A stretch of 64,000 nucleotides of DNA, taken from Paragonimus skrjabini miyazakii. Lineage: Eukaryota; Platyhelminthes; Trematoda; Plagiorchiida; Troglotrematidae. Numbering within the stretch: position 1 is the stretch's first letter; each line of letters begins with the position of its first letter. The position numbers and the translations under genes are program-made. Below, in pieces: positions 45,400 to 59,407 of the stretch. Location: positions 15,081-79,080 of the forward strand of contig JTDE01001364.1 of assembly GCA_014338405.1 (NCBI GenBank), given 5' to 3'. The notes beneath the pieces were generated by a model. The model saw only the letters and a program-made list of their open reading frames with translations, had not been told where the DNA came from and made no database searches.

Positions 45400-48300
45400 G
45401 TTGGTCATTAGAGCAGTACCGACTGAAATTCTACGTGAATACAAAGCACGATTTTCGTTACACTCAATAACTGAGGAATTGACTGCTGCAAATCACTCCT
45501 TTCTATTAATTAAAAGAAGTGGTACACGTAATGTAAAACTGACAACTGAGTCCTAAAAACAGCGCGCGAGTTTTGCTACCAAGTTTTGTCAGACAATCTC
45601 ACTGTCGCCTCAGATGTTTCTCAGTCGTAATGCTTGTTTCAACGTCTGTTATTGACAGCTGTATTTGTAGACATAATATAATAACCCACTGTATTAACAA
45701 AAATTGGCTTTCTCTATAGATCAGTTTCGTGATACTCTGTATATAAATACATAATCGAGCCATCAGTTCAGCTAACGGTTGCGAGACTTACCCACGAACG
45801 AGAATTATATTTGCTGATAGAGATAACCTCATGTTATTATGATCTCACGGCTTGTTGAGACCATGTACGACGTGACCACCTGTGGCGGACTACATTTGGA
45901 GAGATTCATGTGAGTGAAAAAAAATACACAGCATACACATCAGCTAGATTGTGTACCTTTGGACTACTTATTGTACAGTTACTGAATCCGTGACATCGTG
46001 AATTGTGGACCATCTTGACATTGAAATCGAAAGTCTTACACATGCAAACTGTACAATTTCCAACATGACTTGATCTAAATGGGTTTGAAGTATATATTTG
46101 CAGGCACAAGAAAATTTTGCTAGCTTTGAAGCAAAACCGAATAGTTGTGCTTCAAATTACTACATACAACCATATCCATTATTCTGCTGAAGACTAGTAA
46201 TAGTTGTGTTCTGTGTAAATGAAAACTAATTGTTTTAAGTTGACTCTGTCAGAGCTCTTCATTTCAGCTCCTAGTAACCGTAGTTATCCGGGCGTTATTC
46301 TCAAATCAGCCCGTAGTGTACTGACACATTCACAAGTCTTTACTTCAAACGGTTTTTTTCCCAAATTTCTTCAAGCGAAAAAACAGTGGCCAGGCTGTAG
46401 TTCAAAATGACAACCACTTTCAGCCAAATTAATCTACAGTTTACCTGATGGAACGCCTTAGGAAAGATTTTTAGACCAGTGATACGAGAAGTTATTCGCG
46501 CTATCAAACCAACTCACAATTTTCCTGAGGTTACCTTGACAGAAGATAAGAAATACCTCTAGGTGATCAGATGGTGAAGTCTGCAGTTCAAACTTGTTTG
46601 GGTAGACCTAATTTATTACCGGAGATCACCCACGGAAATGCCCTCCAATCAACATTGTGTCCGATCAGTGGTGTACTCAAGTGAAATCCCACAAAATAGA
46701 GCCATAGAACAGTCATCTATAAATAACGGCTACATAAGAAGTCTGACATTAGAGTTTCTCAGAAGAGTGCAGTTTCTGAATGGTGCTGTAGGATGCAATT
46801 AATCTGAGCCTAGTGCCCGCCAAATCCAGCCGATGGTCAAGATATAGCTATATCCTACATCCTAGTTTTCTTCACAGTGCAAGGTCTACCCGTATTGATC
46901 AAGTAAGCCCAAAAATGCATCCATTATGAGATAATCTAGACGCTGACTCCTTTCTAATTGCAACAAGTGGAGCTGCCAAACCGTACTTTCCAATGACCTG
47001 TGCAACCTGAGAATTAACTGACGTTGCACTATCATGGTTATATTGAATTAGCCTGTTAGAGGCTTTGATGACCTTTGCTTAACGATCATTTTGATTTTTT
47101 GTTGATTCTCTAACAAGAATGTGCATTTTTGTCTCACCCAGTAGCCAACACTGTATGGTGCGCGGAATGTGGTGTCTAGGTAAGTGACGCATGTTCATAT
47201 GAAATTCGATAGGTTGAAGAGTCGCATAAGTTCACTGAAGACCACTGAAACGTTCGATGTAGAACAATTAGGTGCATATACCTAAAATAGCACCGATTTT
47301 AGAGCACGTTAAGCGGATTTCTTGTTTTGTTTGTGCTCACGACATCGAAACACAGTTAGTCCAACGATATAATTCAGCTTACCCTCCGGGAACCAAAGCA
47401 AAGCAGCTGTTCAGTTAGGTTGGTCTGCTGTAGCTCTAGAGAAGATTGGAAAGTTGAATGAACAAACTGCAAAATTTATTATTTACACGCATATAGTCTG
47501 GGTGTGAGTGAGCGTTAGATAAACAGTCAAATGAACTGTAATGACGGCCGATTTTGTCGTATGTGCCGACAGATTAATGACATCCAAAGCGCGCGTATTG
47601 CAACTGTGGAGGTCACCGTGCATCCTGGCTTGCCCTGCACGAATTTGAGAAAATGGCTCCCATCCGCTTGTTCCTGCTTTATGAGAGGAGATCTGGTAAG
47701 GGTTTCCGGATGCTCGAAAGTTTTTATACATTAGGATAAAGTGTTCCTTCAGAAGATTATCATTTGTTGGGCAGTAGCCTAATACTGTTAGCCTTTTCGA
47801 ATAAGTGCACACCATAAGCTCACTGATCTTCGTAGCACCTCGTTTACTATTAATAGGTGTTAGTTGTATGTCGCTTTCTAAGTCTGGCATCACAGCCAAC
47901 TCATGCATTGTGGTGCGATCGTCAGGAAGAACTCCTTCACTTATTCATTCTACAAGATAGTGTTATTAGGCCTTTTTGAACACAACTGTGAAAGTTGTAA
48001 ACAGACCTAAATCATTCGTCACTAAGGTTCTACGCTGAGCGCCTTGTTGTTTATCAACACAATTCTGAAACCTAGAGTACATGTCTTCGCATTTGGATGA
48101 GTCACCAGTGGAAAATCGGCCAATCTAACCAAATCCAGTTTAAATAGCTTTAGGTGCCTGCCAGCTCAACTTAAGTCAACATACACTTAAGTCATCAGCG
48201 TACAGCTGCAGATATAAATTGACAATGTGTGACAAGTTAATAAGAGATGGAACAAACGTTCGTTGACTTTAGAAAAACCCTCGTGACACACCGCTATTAG

Positions 48301-49640
48301 CTGGAGTCCAGTACGATGACTGACCGTTGAACTTGTCTCTAACTTGCCCCTGGTGAACCGTTCACGAAACCAACTTTGCAATATTCCCACAGGACGGTGA
48401 ATATGGAGTTTCACTACAAAGTATGTAGTGACTTGCTAAGCACAGAAGCGATCCTGATTATGACGGTTCAAGTCTTCAATGGGATCCGTTGTCAAACAAC
48501 AAATATATGAATTTTCACGCCGGTTCGTTCAGATGAGCATCAATATACTTGAGATTTGCTATAAACACAGTTCAGGAGTGGAGGGAGTCCTTACTATGAC
48601 AGGAATTCTTACTCAGAATCACGTTTGACACATTCAGCTCACTGTTTGATTAACAATGATACTCGTACCATTATTCCAAATTTCACAGTTTCGTAATGTA
48701 AAATGATCATTCCTTTTGGTTAGCAGCCTCTGACTAACGCCAATCTAGAAACACCCATTTTTGTCACAGATGTTGGTACAACGCTTAGGACAATCTGCAG
48801 AGCCCTCTGTACTGCGCAAGCATCTGAAAATGAATATGAGGACAGTTATTGTTACCTCCAAAGCTGGCACTTATTGATAGTGTTTAGGAAAGAGTGGTTA
48901 TGAGAGTTGTGGCGTTCTGGGATATCTTTTGTCCATAAAGATTAGCGGAATTCAGTCGGTTCTCAGCGAATTAGAAATACCTCAGAGGAGATCTGATTTT
49001 TATCAAAGAAACACTTCAAACTCGTGTTTATCCACTGGCTAACCTCGTCCCGAGAAGGTTTACTCAAATGTTTTCCAATACAAACCCTATACGGGTTATA
49101 CGCATTATTGTTACCCGTAATTTTGTTTATTTATCTCTGTCTTTTACTCTTTCCGCTTGATCTCTGTAGACATTTTAACCACACCTTGCTTTTTGGATTC
49201 CAGTCATTTTTTAAACCCGTAGCATTTCTCTTATGTTACATCGACCCCATGTTTTCTATCAGTGAGTACGCTTCAGTCGCCTCTTGTTACTTCCGTTTCG
49301 GTCAAGTGACTGACTGTCTCACACATGAATATACTGCTTTGCTTTGCTGCCTGCCCCACAATATACCATACATTCAATTTAGCAAAAGTAACTGATGAGA
49401 TGCGAACGTAATGTCAGCGCGCAAGATATTTTATGTATTACTGTAAGTCTTTATCAATCTCATCAGTAGGAGCTGATGTTTAAAGTTTTAGTTGGCTCAG
49501 CAACAGCTTCTCATGTTTCTATGTAGTGAATTACTAATTCGATATTTTTTTACAAATGTAACACATAAGAGCCAGTTCTGAATGGTCAACGTGCTCGCCA
49601 GGTAAAATGGACACAACCATCTCAAACATTCATTTGATCG
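45400..49640. other. Nothing recognised apart from a short PLE-tail motif near 47230
   Basis: Near 47228-47262, CACTGAAGACCACTGAAACG then TTCGATGTAGAAC is a second PLE-tail-like motif: ACGT/ATGT could form stem III, but helix II is only five bases. The remainder has no signature. Confidence 0.4.
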
Positions 49641-49649
49641 TGTCTTTTA

Positions 49650-50170
49650 GGTTGAAGTCGGTCTGTTGGTGTTAAAGCGATTGCCTATTGTAGATCCTCA
49701 AAAAAATACACTGAGTCGTTCACGGTGTATTACTGCGCTTGATAGAATGCGATTTCTCCTCTTCTTAGTAAATAAAACGATAACTCTTGATCCCGAGAAT
49801 AACGCGATGGTCCACGTTAATTGCCTCCAAGATCAATCAAAAGATGGGTGTTAAGAACAACTTTTTTACGCTCCGAAACCACGTGAGGCAAGGGGGAAAT
49901 TACAGGGTATTTATATGATACATAACAATCTGCGAACATTCTCGAATCAGAAGATCGAAGGACAATTACACAAAATAGTAGTTAAGGCCACTAAGCCACC
50001 AATGAGCAGAGCGGAATAAAGGTCGAACGGGTAAAAAATAGTGCAGGTTATCTCTCGGCTGTTTAGGACATTTCCGCTCATTCTGATTGGGCGATTTAGT
50101 TTTTTTCGAAGAAGGATGCAGTTTAAGACGGGAAGTTGGACTTTTTTACATCGTCGTGGTATACTGAGTA
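49650..50170 (-). repeat. Promoter-like dispersed repeat, copy B
   Basis: Aligns with 41850-42340. TATAAATA at 49908-49915 and CCAAT at 50086-50090 on the minus strand are conserved; 'cattctcgaatcagaagatcgaagga' and 'gccaccaatgagca' are nearly identical to copy A. The downstream frame (minus) is shared for about 35 codons and then broken by a stop. The copies are 8 kb apart in direct orientation; the DNA between them does not look like one LTR element. Confidence 0.55.
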
Positions 50171-50179
50171 TAAAAATCG

Positions 50180-53100
50180 AAAAGTTATCACGCCTAAGTA
50201 TTTATTCATTGGTCAATATTCCCGTAACTAAACGGTGACGCGACTATAATTTCGGTCTCATTGGAATGTGCAGTTATTAGCTCCGGTTTGAAGCCAAATT
50301 GGTGAACTCATGTGGTATTGTAAAGCACTCGCTGATTTTAGTAGAATAAAACAGTTCTCTTATTTTACACGATTTATCGTAGAAGTCTTGAGAATGGGAA
50401 TAAGTGCTGTCGAAAACATTCCTTCAATATGTTTGTCTTAAACTATTCCATTTGTCATTTATCCAAAGTGGTTTGATAGACAATTCGTTGTCAGTTTGGT
50501 GTTTCGCTAGAATGACTTGGTTTCCATTACTAGTTATGGGTATGAATAAACTAAAATTCAGATACAATTATTTTATAATTACTGACCGTTTTAGTCAATA
50601 TTAACTCTAGATGTTGATCGGTGACGAATTACCAGGAAATACCATGTAAATAATTTGTAATACTAACATTTGGCCACGTCTCCTGTTGAACTGAATCCTC
50701 TAACAAAATCACTGATCGGTTAACGGTAAAACGGCTTATTCCGTTCGCGGATCAAGATCTTAATTTATATCAAACAATTTACCTCATCTATATTTAACTA
50801 CAACAGCAGGTAACGTAAGTTGGTTTTCAATAATCTGTTACAGAGGTGAATCACAACATCATAAGACGAATATAAACTGGTGATGAGCTAGTTGAAATAA
50901 GTATTTCTCCAGAACAAAGAATTAAGAAACTAAGAAAATAAATATGATGAGATATGCTACATAAAGGATACAAACAACATGTGGTAAGAATGAACGAAAT
51001 CATTTGTTATTCTTCAGACTAGAGTAAATGTCGAAAAATGAACAAAATAAATAATGGGCGAGGGCTGAGACATTGAAAATAGAGAGGAATTATTTCAATA
51101 CTGATGCATTCGTGCCAGCATCTTGAAAATATATATAGTTGTCAGCTTAACTGATATATGTTTTGAATCGTAAAATAGGTTATTTCAAGTAGTAGTTGCC
51201 ATCTGAATGTTATAAATGCAAATATGAAAACCGTCGATTTTAAGTCTCCGGAAGAGAGGTAAAGCATTGCACGTAGGTAAAAGTTACATCAGTGGTGTAC
51301 TGGAATACCAATTCGATTAAGCGATCGATAAGCGAACTTAGCACAAGTGAGATATGAACGACGAAGATCCTAATTTGGCACACCATATTATTGCTGGAGT
51401 ATACTATCTCACTGCTTCATCTGTTAGTGTAGGCGACGTATGTCACAGTACATCACGAAGTTTATTAATGAACCCGCCAATTCGATTAATTTTACCAACC
51501 ATAGCTTTATAAATGTGGCAATCAAGACAGTGAGATCACTTTATATAAGCACTGCCCAACGTAAACATCATTCATACACCAACTCAAACCTGTTCTGTCC
51601 ATTTTATTTTCCAATGAACCTTGAGTAGATAATCAAATTGGAAGGATTAGTCAAAACTGGTGAACATTTTACGAAGTAGCTATGGTATGTCACCAGTGTC
51701 ACTTTCTGGAATGATTTTACGTTTCGTATAATTTAACCTAGTCATCAACTCACTGTAACCGCTGTTTACGCTATGAACCATAAAGAATTCTGTACACCCT
51801 CAACAACTCGATCGCGATCATACGCATACCAGCATGAAATATGTAGGCATAATATTAACCCCTGATTGATCACATTTTAACCAATTAACTCCCATTCATG
51901 TAGGTATTGACCGGATCTGACTAACATTGTCGAATAAAAAAGTGCTGAACAATACGGATATTTTGTATCATCTGTACTGAACATCCTCACAGTTAATCGC
52001 GGCATTTGCTTGTCGATAAATTTTCCAGCTAGCCTACTTCGTAAGCAAGCAAGTTTCTCTCTTGTTCATCAATAGTCTGTGTGCATTGAAAAGTTATCTA
52101 AGAGCTGGAAGACAACCGTCTCCAAGTGTGATTGTCATGTACATGTCTGCCTTGACGGGTAGAAATTTACATCTGTGAGGCTTTTGGAGTTGCTGCCAGT
52201 AAGTTACCGCGCTAATACTTACAAAATAAAAGTTTCAGCTAGGTGAACATCTTCACTCTGAGCGGTGCGCATATGGCTGAGGGTCCTGTCAATACAATGT
52301 TTGGTTTGTTATGTGACAATGACAAAGTTGGTCTCATTTCGGTTTTCTCGACTCAACTGATTTATAAGGTGGCAAAGTTATCAAAAACAGACTAAAATTC
52401 ACAAGTAAAACATCAAATAAACCGAGCTCACCTCAGCGGGGTAAGCTGGTGGAGGTGTAGTTCTCGCGATAAGTTAAGATAGTCTACCATGTACCTTCCG
52501 GATAATAGTGATGCAATATACTTCACAGTACTCATTCTTAATATCTGATTAATGGAGGTTATTATACATGATAACGTTGACAGTTGAACTGAGCGTTCTT
52601 TATTAGTAATGAACCAGTGAATATAGTCATAAAAGTGATCGCGACATGCCTAAGTGGGTCCTTTGTAGGCACTGTAATACTCTGGATTGGGGACTTTGGA
52701 TACTTCTCGAAATCGCACTCCAGTTGAAACCTTCCTCGCAGGCATTAGGGAGAAGACTTCATACGGGTTTTAGTTAACCGTTCTTATAAATGAAACAAGA
52801 AGCTACATTTATAGATGTACAACAGTATTAAAGGAATTATACTGTGTCATTGGCTAATTGTATTGGCACCTGTAAAGTCAAACTGTACGCCGATTGATGC
52901 AATACAGAACAAAGAACTCGACAACTAACAGTAAGTGTAACATTGAGTCTTTTCATCGAATCCTGATGTGGTATCTTTGACGCGACTTTTTGATTGATTC
53001 CTTTTTATGTCTTTTATTGTATCGGGGTTTGAATAAGCAATGAATTGAGTAGATTCCCACCATAGGAATCTTACTTTAATCTAGTAAATATGTACGCACA

Positions 53101-53860
53101 TCACTGTAATCCAACAGAGCGCTAGGCAGGCTACCCTTTCTGATGAGCATATTTCACCCAAGTTGTAAACAAACATCGTGAGATGGGTATCGACTACATT
53201 GCCCGATAATCCACAGGCGCATAGGCAGTCAACATGAGTTACTAGAGAATTGCTCATTGGGGGTAATTTATTCCCCAAGCGGAAAGGCCTAAATCTTGAC
53301 GAATGCCCTTCCGTATACGATAACTCACAGAATGATTACTGAAGCCAAAGTGCTTGTCAGCAGATTTCAGAGGAGGTCGTTCGTTCTGCACGTGAATAAT
53401 CGTATGAAGTACTACCTCTAAACTGAGCTGGACAACATTACTGCAAAATCCGCCGGACAGCGTTTAATATAACGACAACTTACGGGGAAGTTAAGTTATT
53501 CATCATAAAAACCATACAAAGGACACCTGAAAATATTCTTGACCACAGGATGATAAAGAGTTTCTACTCAACTAACCAAAATTGCATTCAGCATCTATTG
53601 TCAGTAAAGGCTAACGTCTCAAAGCCATTTTAGTGGAAATGGAAAACGAGATGGTGTGATCTACAGAAGGATCTGTTTGGCTGGAAGGCCAACGACAAAC
53701 AAGTTCGATGGAATGACGTTGGTGAATTGTATAACCTTTAGACTGGACAAAATATACATTGGCATGCTAAAACTTTGTACATTCTGTATTGCTTTTCATC
53801 TTGTCACAATTACGGGAAAAAATAACTGTCCACTAAAACAAAGATCAAATACCTAAGTCT
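50180..53860. other. Nothing recognised
   Basis: AT-rich, with short ORFs only. Confidence 0.4.
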
Positions 53861-53864
53861 AACA

Positions 53865-55085
53865 CTAAATTAGTGTTCTAGTTAATTCCGAGATTTCGCC
53901 TTTTGAACAAATACACTCGAGGATACGAGACGTTGGTAGTGAATGAAATGTCTGAAGAAAAAAACTATTGTTTGTTTCGTCTCCACGAGAAACAGAAAGA
54001 TTAGGGTGGGCAGAATTAAAAAGGTTTAAAAGTGAAACAAAATAACTATTTGTGGTAAAAATCAAAATATCATCCACAATTAGCTTAGAGAGGTTGACAC
54101 CATCTATAGCATCAGATAAGTTTAATTCAATCATTCCCCACACGTTTTGGGTCCAATGGTCTACCCTTTGCTACACCATCAACATGTTTATAAAATGCTT
54201 CAGCAAAATCATAACGGATATTCTCTATACATAGAAGTATAAGTTCCTTGAGATAATCAACTGGGAGGCAAAAAGGTAAATTTTGATGGCAAATAACATC
54301 GCACAAAAAGTCAACTGTTTTCTCGAGGGGAAACGTTTGTTAATAAGGAGTAACCATCAATAGAATACATCCTATGTGGACTCACCGATACGATCCGCAA
54401 AATTTATACCAGTTCCAAAAAATCTTTTATACAGTGAGGGGTAAAAATCTGACGGATGGGATGGAGAATGTCAACAAGCCATCTGGCAAGCTTGTGGTAC
54501 GGTGAGTTGTCCATGCATAGGATTGGCCTTAACGGGACGCTATATTTGTGTGTTGTTGGAACACCTCTTAGCTGTAGTGTGCGGGTTCCGGTTGGCTTCA
54601 TCTGTCTATATTTCAGTTCCGAGGTGTACCCATGTAGTAGTAAGATTTGGAGCTTTCTTGTGATCTGTTTCTCTATCAAAATGTTGTTGTCAGCCGTACT
54701 GGCTGTGTAGAATCTTCATATATCCGTTAGAATACTTTTTACTCTGAACTCCAAAACAGCCTTATTCATGATAACTGTACCGGAGTGTTTGTCTGGGTGA
54801 AGGAAAACCATACCTATCATCTCTCGCAGTTGTTTCAGAGCTTGATAATGTTTAGATGTCAGACAGCATTGCTGACCTACACGTGAATTCAGCAAATGGT
54901 ATGAAATATCGACCAGCTTTGCGAGGAACCATCTTTTGTTATCCTGTGACGTTGGGTTGAAGTCTTTAATTTGATCATACAGGTTCTCACATTGCACGTG
55001 TGTTTGTAATCGATCGGCTCTTTTGAGGGAAATTTTAAATTTAAGTACGAGGGTTAGAACCTCCAATTGTGTCCGCGTAAACTAA
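53865..55085 (-). mobile_element. Penelope-like element, N-terminal region and RT
   Basis: Minus-strand order: LEVLTLVLKFKISLKRADRL and KLVDISYHLLNSR (55085-54880), then LTSKHYQALKQLREM and PDKHSGTVIMNKAVLEF (PLE RT fingers), RGVPTTHKYSVPLRPILCMD and NSPYHKLARWLVDILHPIR (54600-54470), SLLTNVSP, HVDGVAKGRPLDP (motif B, about 54170), and IVDDILIFTTN with LLNLFNSAHPNLS (motif C, both Asp present, about 54060). This is the typical PLE order. The 54679-54404 and 55066-54716 parts are open for about 90-115 codons; the region between 54400 and 54150 has stops. The GIY-YIG end is missing or unrecognised beyond 53865. Confidence 0.8.
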
Positions 55086-55089
55086 GTTG

Positions 55090-58000
55090 ACGATAGGTTC
55101 TGAACGTGTTTCAAGCCATCCGTAGTGAGCAAGCTGTCTTTATCCAAACGCGACAAAGTTGTTTAAAGACTGTACAGAGTCTTGGTTCTAGTATTCTTCA
55201 GTATGATTCTGTCAAAATTCTCAAAACTTATACCACCCATCAGCGACACAATTTAAGTGTATATACAAAACCTCGTCGAGTCTCTAGATATTTGTTCAGC
55301 CTTTCTTGTGAGGCCTCGATATGCGAAGTTGCTAGCCTGCCAAGGTTGATGTTTCTGAGCCATTTTTCCTTCGAAAGCATACGGTAGAATAACGATAGGA
55401 AAAGGCCTGAACTTATGCATTCTTGGTAAAACCCAATGAATGAACGTACTGTAGTAATCTCACATTACCTCATTTCAAGTATTGTTGTGTAATCGGATTT
55501 CGAAACTGCTTGCCTTCTCCGAGGTAATGTTAATCAATACTCGCTGTTCGGCCGTGTGTGTGCATAAACTGTAGACTCACGCAGTTTGTCTGCACTAGAA
55601 CTGTTAACAGTCCTTGTTTCATATAAACCCAATCCTTGATTGTTTCTGTTGTTTTTGCAATCCGCATGTCATATATATTCTACTGTTTTACCTCCGTGAC
55701 TGAAGAGAGTGAAGGAAAGGTTTAACATCTCGCGACGTATTTCTTTTTTCAAGTGACTTGATTTCAACGTTAAAACCGGTCACATACAATCAACCAGCAT
55801 TGTTTAGACTGGTTAAATATTTGCCGGTTGGCTCACTACAGTGTGTGGCGCTGAACATTTGCCATCTTCCGACGCGATATCAAAAGTGGAACATGTGCTA
55901 TCAAGTACATCTCAGATTTGTTGAGTTTCCACTGATTAGTTTATAAACAGGATTCATCAGTAAAATGAAGCATCACAATTAATACTGACGCCTCAGCTTT
56001 TCTATTAGTTTGCTCAGCTCCACTTGTAGCTAGTTTGTATCAACGCGTTACGCACTGTGAAAAATTGTTATACTCCGGTTCTCCTTATGACAAAATCTGA
56101 CATTACGTCAGCGTTCCATCTGGATTGGTTTCTGCGGTGACATGCCTGTTGGATAACGCTGTGGACGCTGCTTGCCCGCAGGCTTCTGCCAATTTCTGGT
56201 TGACTTCCTATTGATGAACTCGTCCGATTCAATCCCTTCACAAGTATATACGGTGGTCCTGAACGTGGGGCTATCGACTCAAGTGAATAGGGTGTATTTG
56301 TTCATTCTTTTGAAATGGCCGTGCAAGCTGAACATCGTACAATCAAAATTGATTGGGTGTTTAAATGTGGCTATTATGACAAGCATAATGTGAGCTTACT
56401 GCAGGCGAAGCTAAGATGCTGAATTTATATGCATAAGAGTGAAAATTCTGGTCCAAATAAGAACATGCGATAAGTGCGAAACTCGAATGTATTCCTATCG
56501 AAGTGGGCCAGTCCGAAAGCCTATCTGAATCCCAAAACTGCCACCATGTGTAGTTGACTTTCAATTTGCGTCAGTTTACATCTACAAATTTCAACTGTTA
56601 ATGGAATGACATGTCCAATTATCGATGGTTTTCCTTACAGAAGTATGGTGAAATGTTACAGTAAGATTCTTGGGCGGAAAGAAAGACGTTTGTTCAGAGA
56701 TAACGTGCATAGATAATCATGCGACTTCATTAGGATCATCTTTGCGAGTTTCTTTATTAGTCTAGTTGTAAATCAACTTTAAGTTTGATGAATTCCTTTG
56801 GCTAAATATTAAAAAAACGACTACGTCGTTGAGCAAATTTCTGAGAAGTCCATCAGTGTTTCTACAGTTCATTCAATGATTTCCAAACTGTTATTAATGT
56901 TTAACATTCTAGAAAATACAGCCGAGGCACATCTAGGTCAGACTGGGTAACTAGATACAATCGGTTTCGACATGAAAATTATTTTGTACCAACGTTGAGG
57001 ACGTCAAAGTAGATACTAGAATTTGCACTAAGAAAATGACAAATTTTGATAAATCAGTGAAGCAGACTTGGCAGAGTAATTTTTGGTATGCCATAAAATA
57101 TTTTAAATCTGAACGTCGCAAAAAGCCTGGCGGATATGAAATTTACACAATGACCTTGTGGTGGTTAAACATGAGTTCCGGAATAGTCAAAGTAAACGTT
57201 GAATTTTCACACTATGCTACTAGTGTTAGCATGTCGAACGAATACAACATGATCATTACGGAGTTCAGACAAGTTAGGATGAACAAGAAATTAAACTAAA
57301 ACCAGGTTCTCACGTGTATTCCGAATAATCCCCACAGTAATCCACATTATCTATGCCCAAAACACACGGGTGTTGTTGACACGCATGTAAGTTGTTGAAA
57401 CCAGTTTGGATGGTTCAGGGTACGACGGAACCAAAACATTCGGCGAAAGCTGCATGCTGTACATTTGGTAAATTATTCAAACAAAGGGGAGGACAAACGG
57501 CGGCACACAGATTCTGTATGTTTTACGAGATCACCTTGAACAATTTGAACGGCGTTCAAAACTAATGTAAAAATAACTGCCCTACACATCCACTACACTG
57601 GTTCTATATTTCGTACAAAGTTTACCTGTTAAAAACGTAATACCTATTCTACCCCATATTCTATATGATTCAAGATCGCAAGCGTAAAAGAGTTTCCACA
57701 CATCCAGGTTCATCGTTCATAACCTTCATCGTATTAAGTTGGGCCCATGAAGTTTGGCCACAATATACTGCATGCGGGTTATAGTTTGTGCAATGCCTGG
57801 GTCAGCAGTAAGCCTCCCTAGAAAAGAAACAACGTGCTGCCGAGGTTCATTTGGAAGTTTCCTAAGACTTTGACAACTTCAAATACTTGCTTTAGAAATA
57901 TCTCTGGAGTTAACAACAACAGTGTCGTTTTCCCTCCTCCATAAATCGAAGATAAATTTTTCATTACAAAATTAATTGGTGGTTCAATTCTTCTGTTGCA
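55090..58000. other. Nothing certain
   Basis: 55106-55390 may hold a decayed N-terminal extension of the PLE on the minus strand, but the residues are not convincing. The remainder is unassigned. Confidence 0.35.
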
Positions 58001-58001
58001 G

Positions 58002-58174
58002 ATTGCGGTCTTGTTTGGTAGAAAATTCCGAACAAGCTGCCAGTGCTTACTCAGAAACTCACTGCTGATCTCTCGGGAGCCCGCTTTGTGTGCGGGGTGT
58101 CCGACCGGAACACGTTTGGCACCTCATGCTGCTTGCATTCCTTGTGTTGTTCGGAATTCCCACGAAGGGGTTTG
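58002..58174 (+). CDS. Possible Cys-rich exon
   Basis: A 173-bp stretch between a good acceptor ('caattcttctgttgcag') and a good donor (GGTTTG|gtaaga). Only one frame is open throughout: GRKFRTSCQCLLRNSLL and then CAGCPTGTRLAPHAACIPC. The CxC and C-x2-C pairs could bind zinc, but the family is not recognised. An overlapping frame (LPVLTQKLTADLSGARF) is also open from 58019, which lowers confidence. Confidence 0.35.
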
Positions 58175-59225
58175 GTAAGACATAACCCATGCCACAACGT
58201 ATTTTTGATACGGATTTGTTTACATAAGTTTTAGTGGTGTTGCAACCTGATTGATAATCTTTCTCTGAGCCGTAGTCTTGAGGGTAAATATATTAGCAAA
58301 AGATTAATTTCTATTCAAGTGGCCTTAATTCTACTCCCCTAAGACCCGGAATCTCAGTGATAGGAAATACATGTTTGCAGGACAAGGTTAATGGCTTATT
58401 GCCTAATGGTCACCAGTCAGCTGTCGAAATTTTACTTCTAATCGGGACTAAGCTTGAATACAGCAATTAAAGAGTGTTTGAATGAACTTCGTTCAGTAAA
58501 GGTTGTCGGCATTAACATGGTTTGTAACGATTTTGTTAATGACTGTAAGTAGATTACATAAACGCGAATATGTGTTTGCGTGCTATGAAGGAGAGCGATA
58601 GAAAGTGTACTATTCAAAGTAAAATAAATTGATAAAATTAGTGTGAAACTACATAGGCAAATGTGTTAAACTGACGAAAAATCCCCAGCCATTCCCTGCT
58701 ATGCGGGCATCAGTCGTGTAGAAGTTGATTAAAGGTAGCGGTGATAGATAAGAAGCACCTCCTGTCTCAAAAAAAGTTTTCTAATTGACTAACGATTTTG
58801 AATTACCAATTGGCGTTTTGAATACACATTTCAAGTACACGCTTTAATGTGTCAAATGAGTGCATTACTATATCAAAGTTAACCAAGGTTTGCCAGAGTG
58901 AACATACCAGGACGCCCACTGTTGCCGGAAAATCGGACGGCTTTAGAAGGCTCACTCCCTCAGGGACTTCAGCCGACTAGATCTGGCCTACATGTCGGAT
59001 AACTGGCGAGCATTGATCATTCTGATCCACTGATTAGACGTTAGTCCATATTACTTTCAATTGAAACGATTGAACTGCTATCACAGAGTTTATTTATCTA
59101 GTGGGCATTTCTCAGCTGTTAACAGAGTGACACACAATATCGTCACATTAAATGGATTCAAGTTTCACGCAGTATCACTTTCAGTCCGCAGTAGTTGGTC
59201 TTCTTGAAGCAGGTAGTCGTTTCAG

Positions 59226-59407
59226 AAAAGCTGAGGGTTTTGCTTTGTCAGTGCCTTCCACATCCTAGACAAAAACAGACAACAGGTGGTTCATGCTTAA
59301 GAATAAGTCAAGCTGCTATGTCTGCGTACCAGTGGATTAGGCCATTATTACATAAAATGAGTATTCGTCACTGTGTTATAGCTCTAGACTCATGTATATT
59401 CACTTAG
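59226..59407 (+). CDS. Possible exon, unrecognised
   Basis: Follows 'gtagtcgtttcag'. Frame: KLRVLLCQCLPHPRQKQTTG, then RISQAAMSAYQWIRPLLHKM, to a TAG stop at 59405. A donor-like ACAACAG|gtggtt lies at 59289, so the exon could end there or run to the stop. No family recognised. Confidence 0.3.

Noticed and set aside
49024..49395. 123-codon hydrophobic ORF as a membrane protein
   Set aside because: T-rich sequence yields hydrophobic residues by chance; no splice sites, family motif or codon signal.
41850..50170. The repeat pair as LTRs of one 8-kb retrotransposon
   Set aside because: The interior holds an oppositely oriented PLE and no gag-pol, and the copies lack recognisable TG...CA ends.
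54456..54710. Plus-strand 84-codon ORF
   Set aside because: Antisense to a clearly recognised PLE RT segment.
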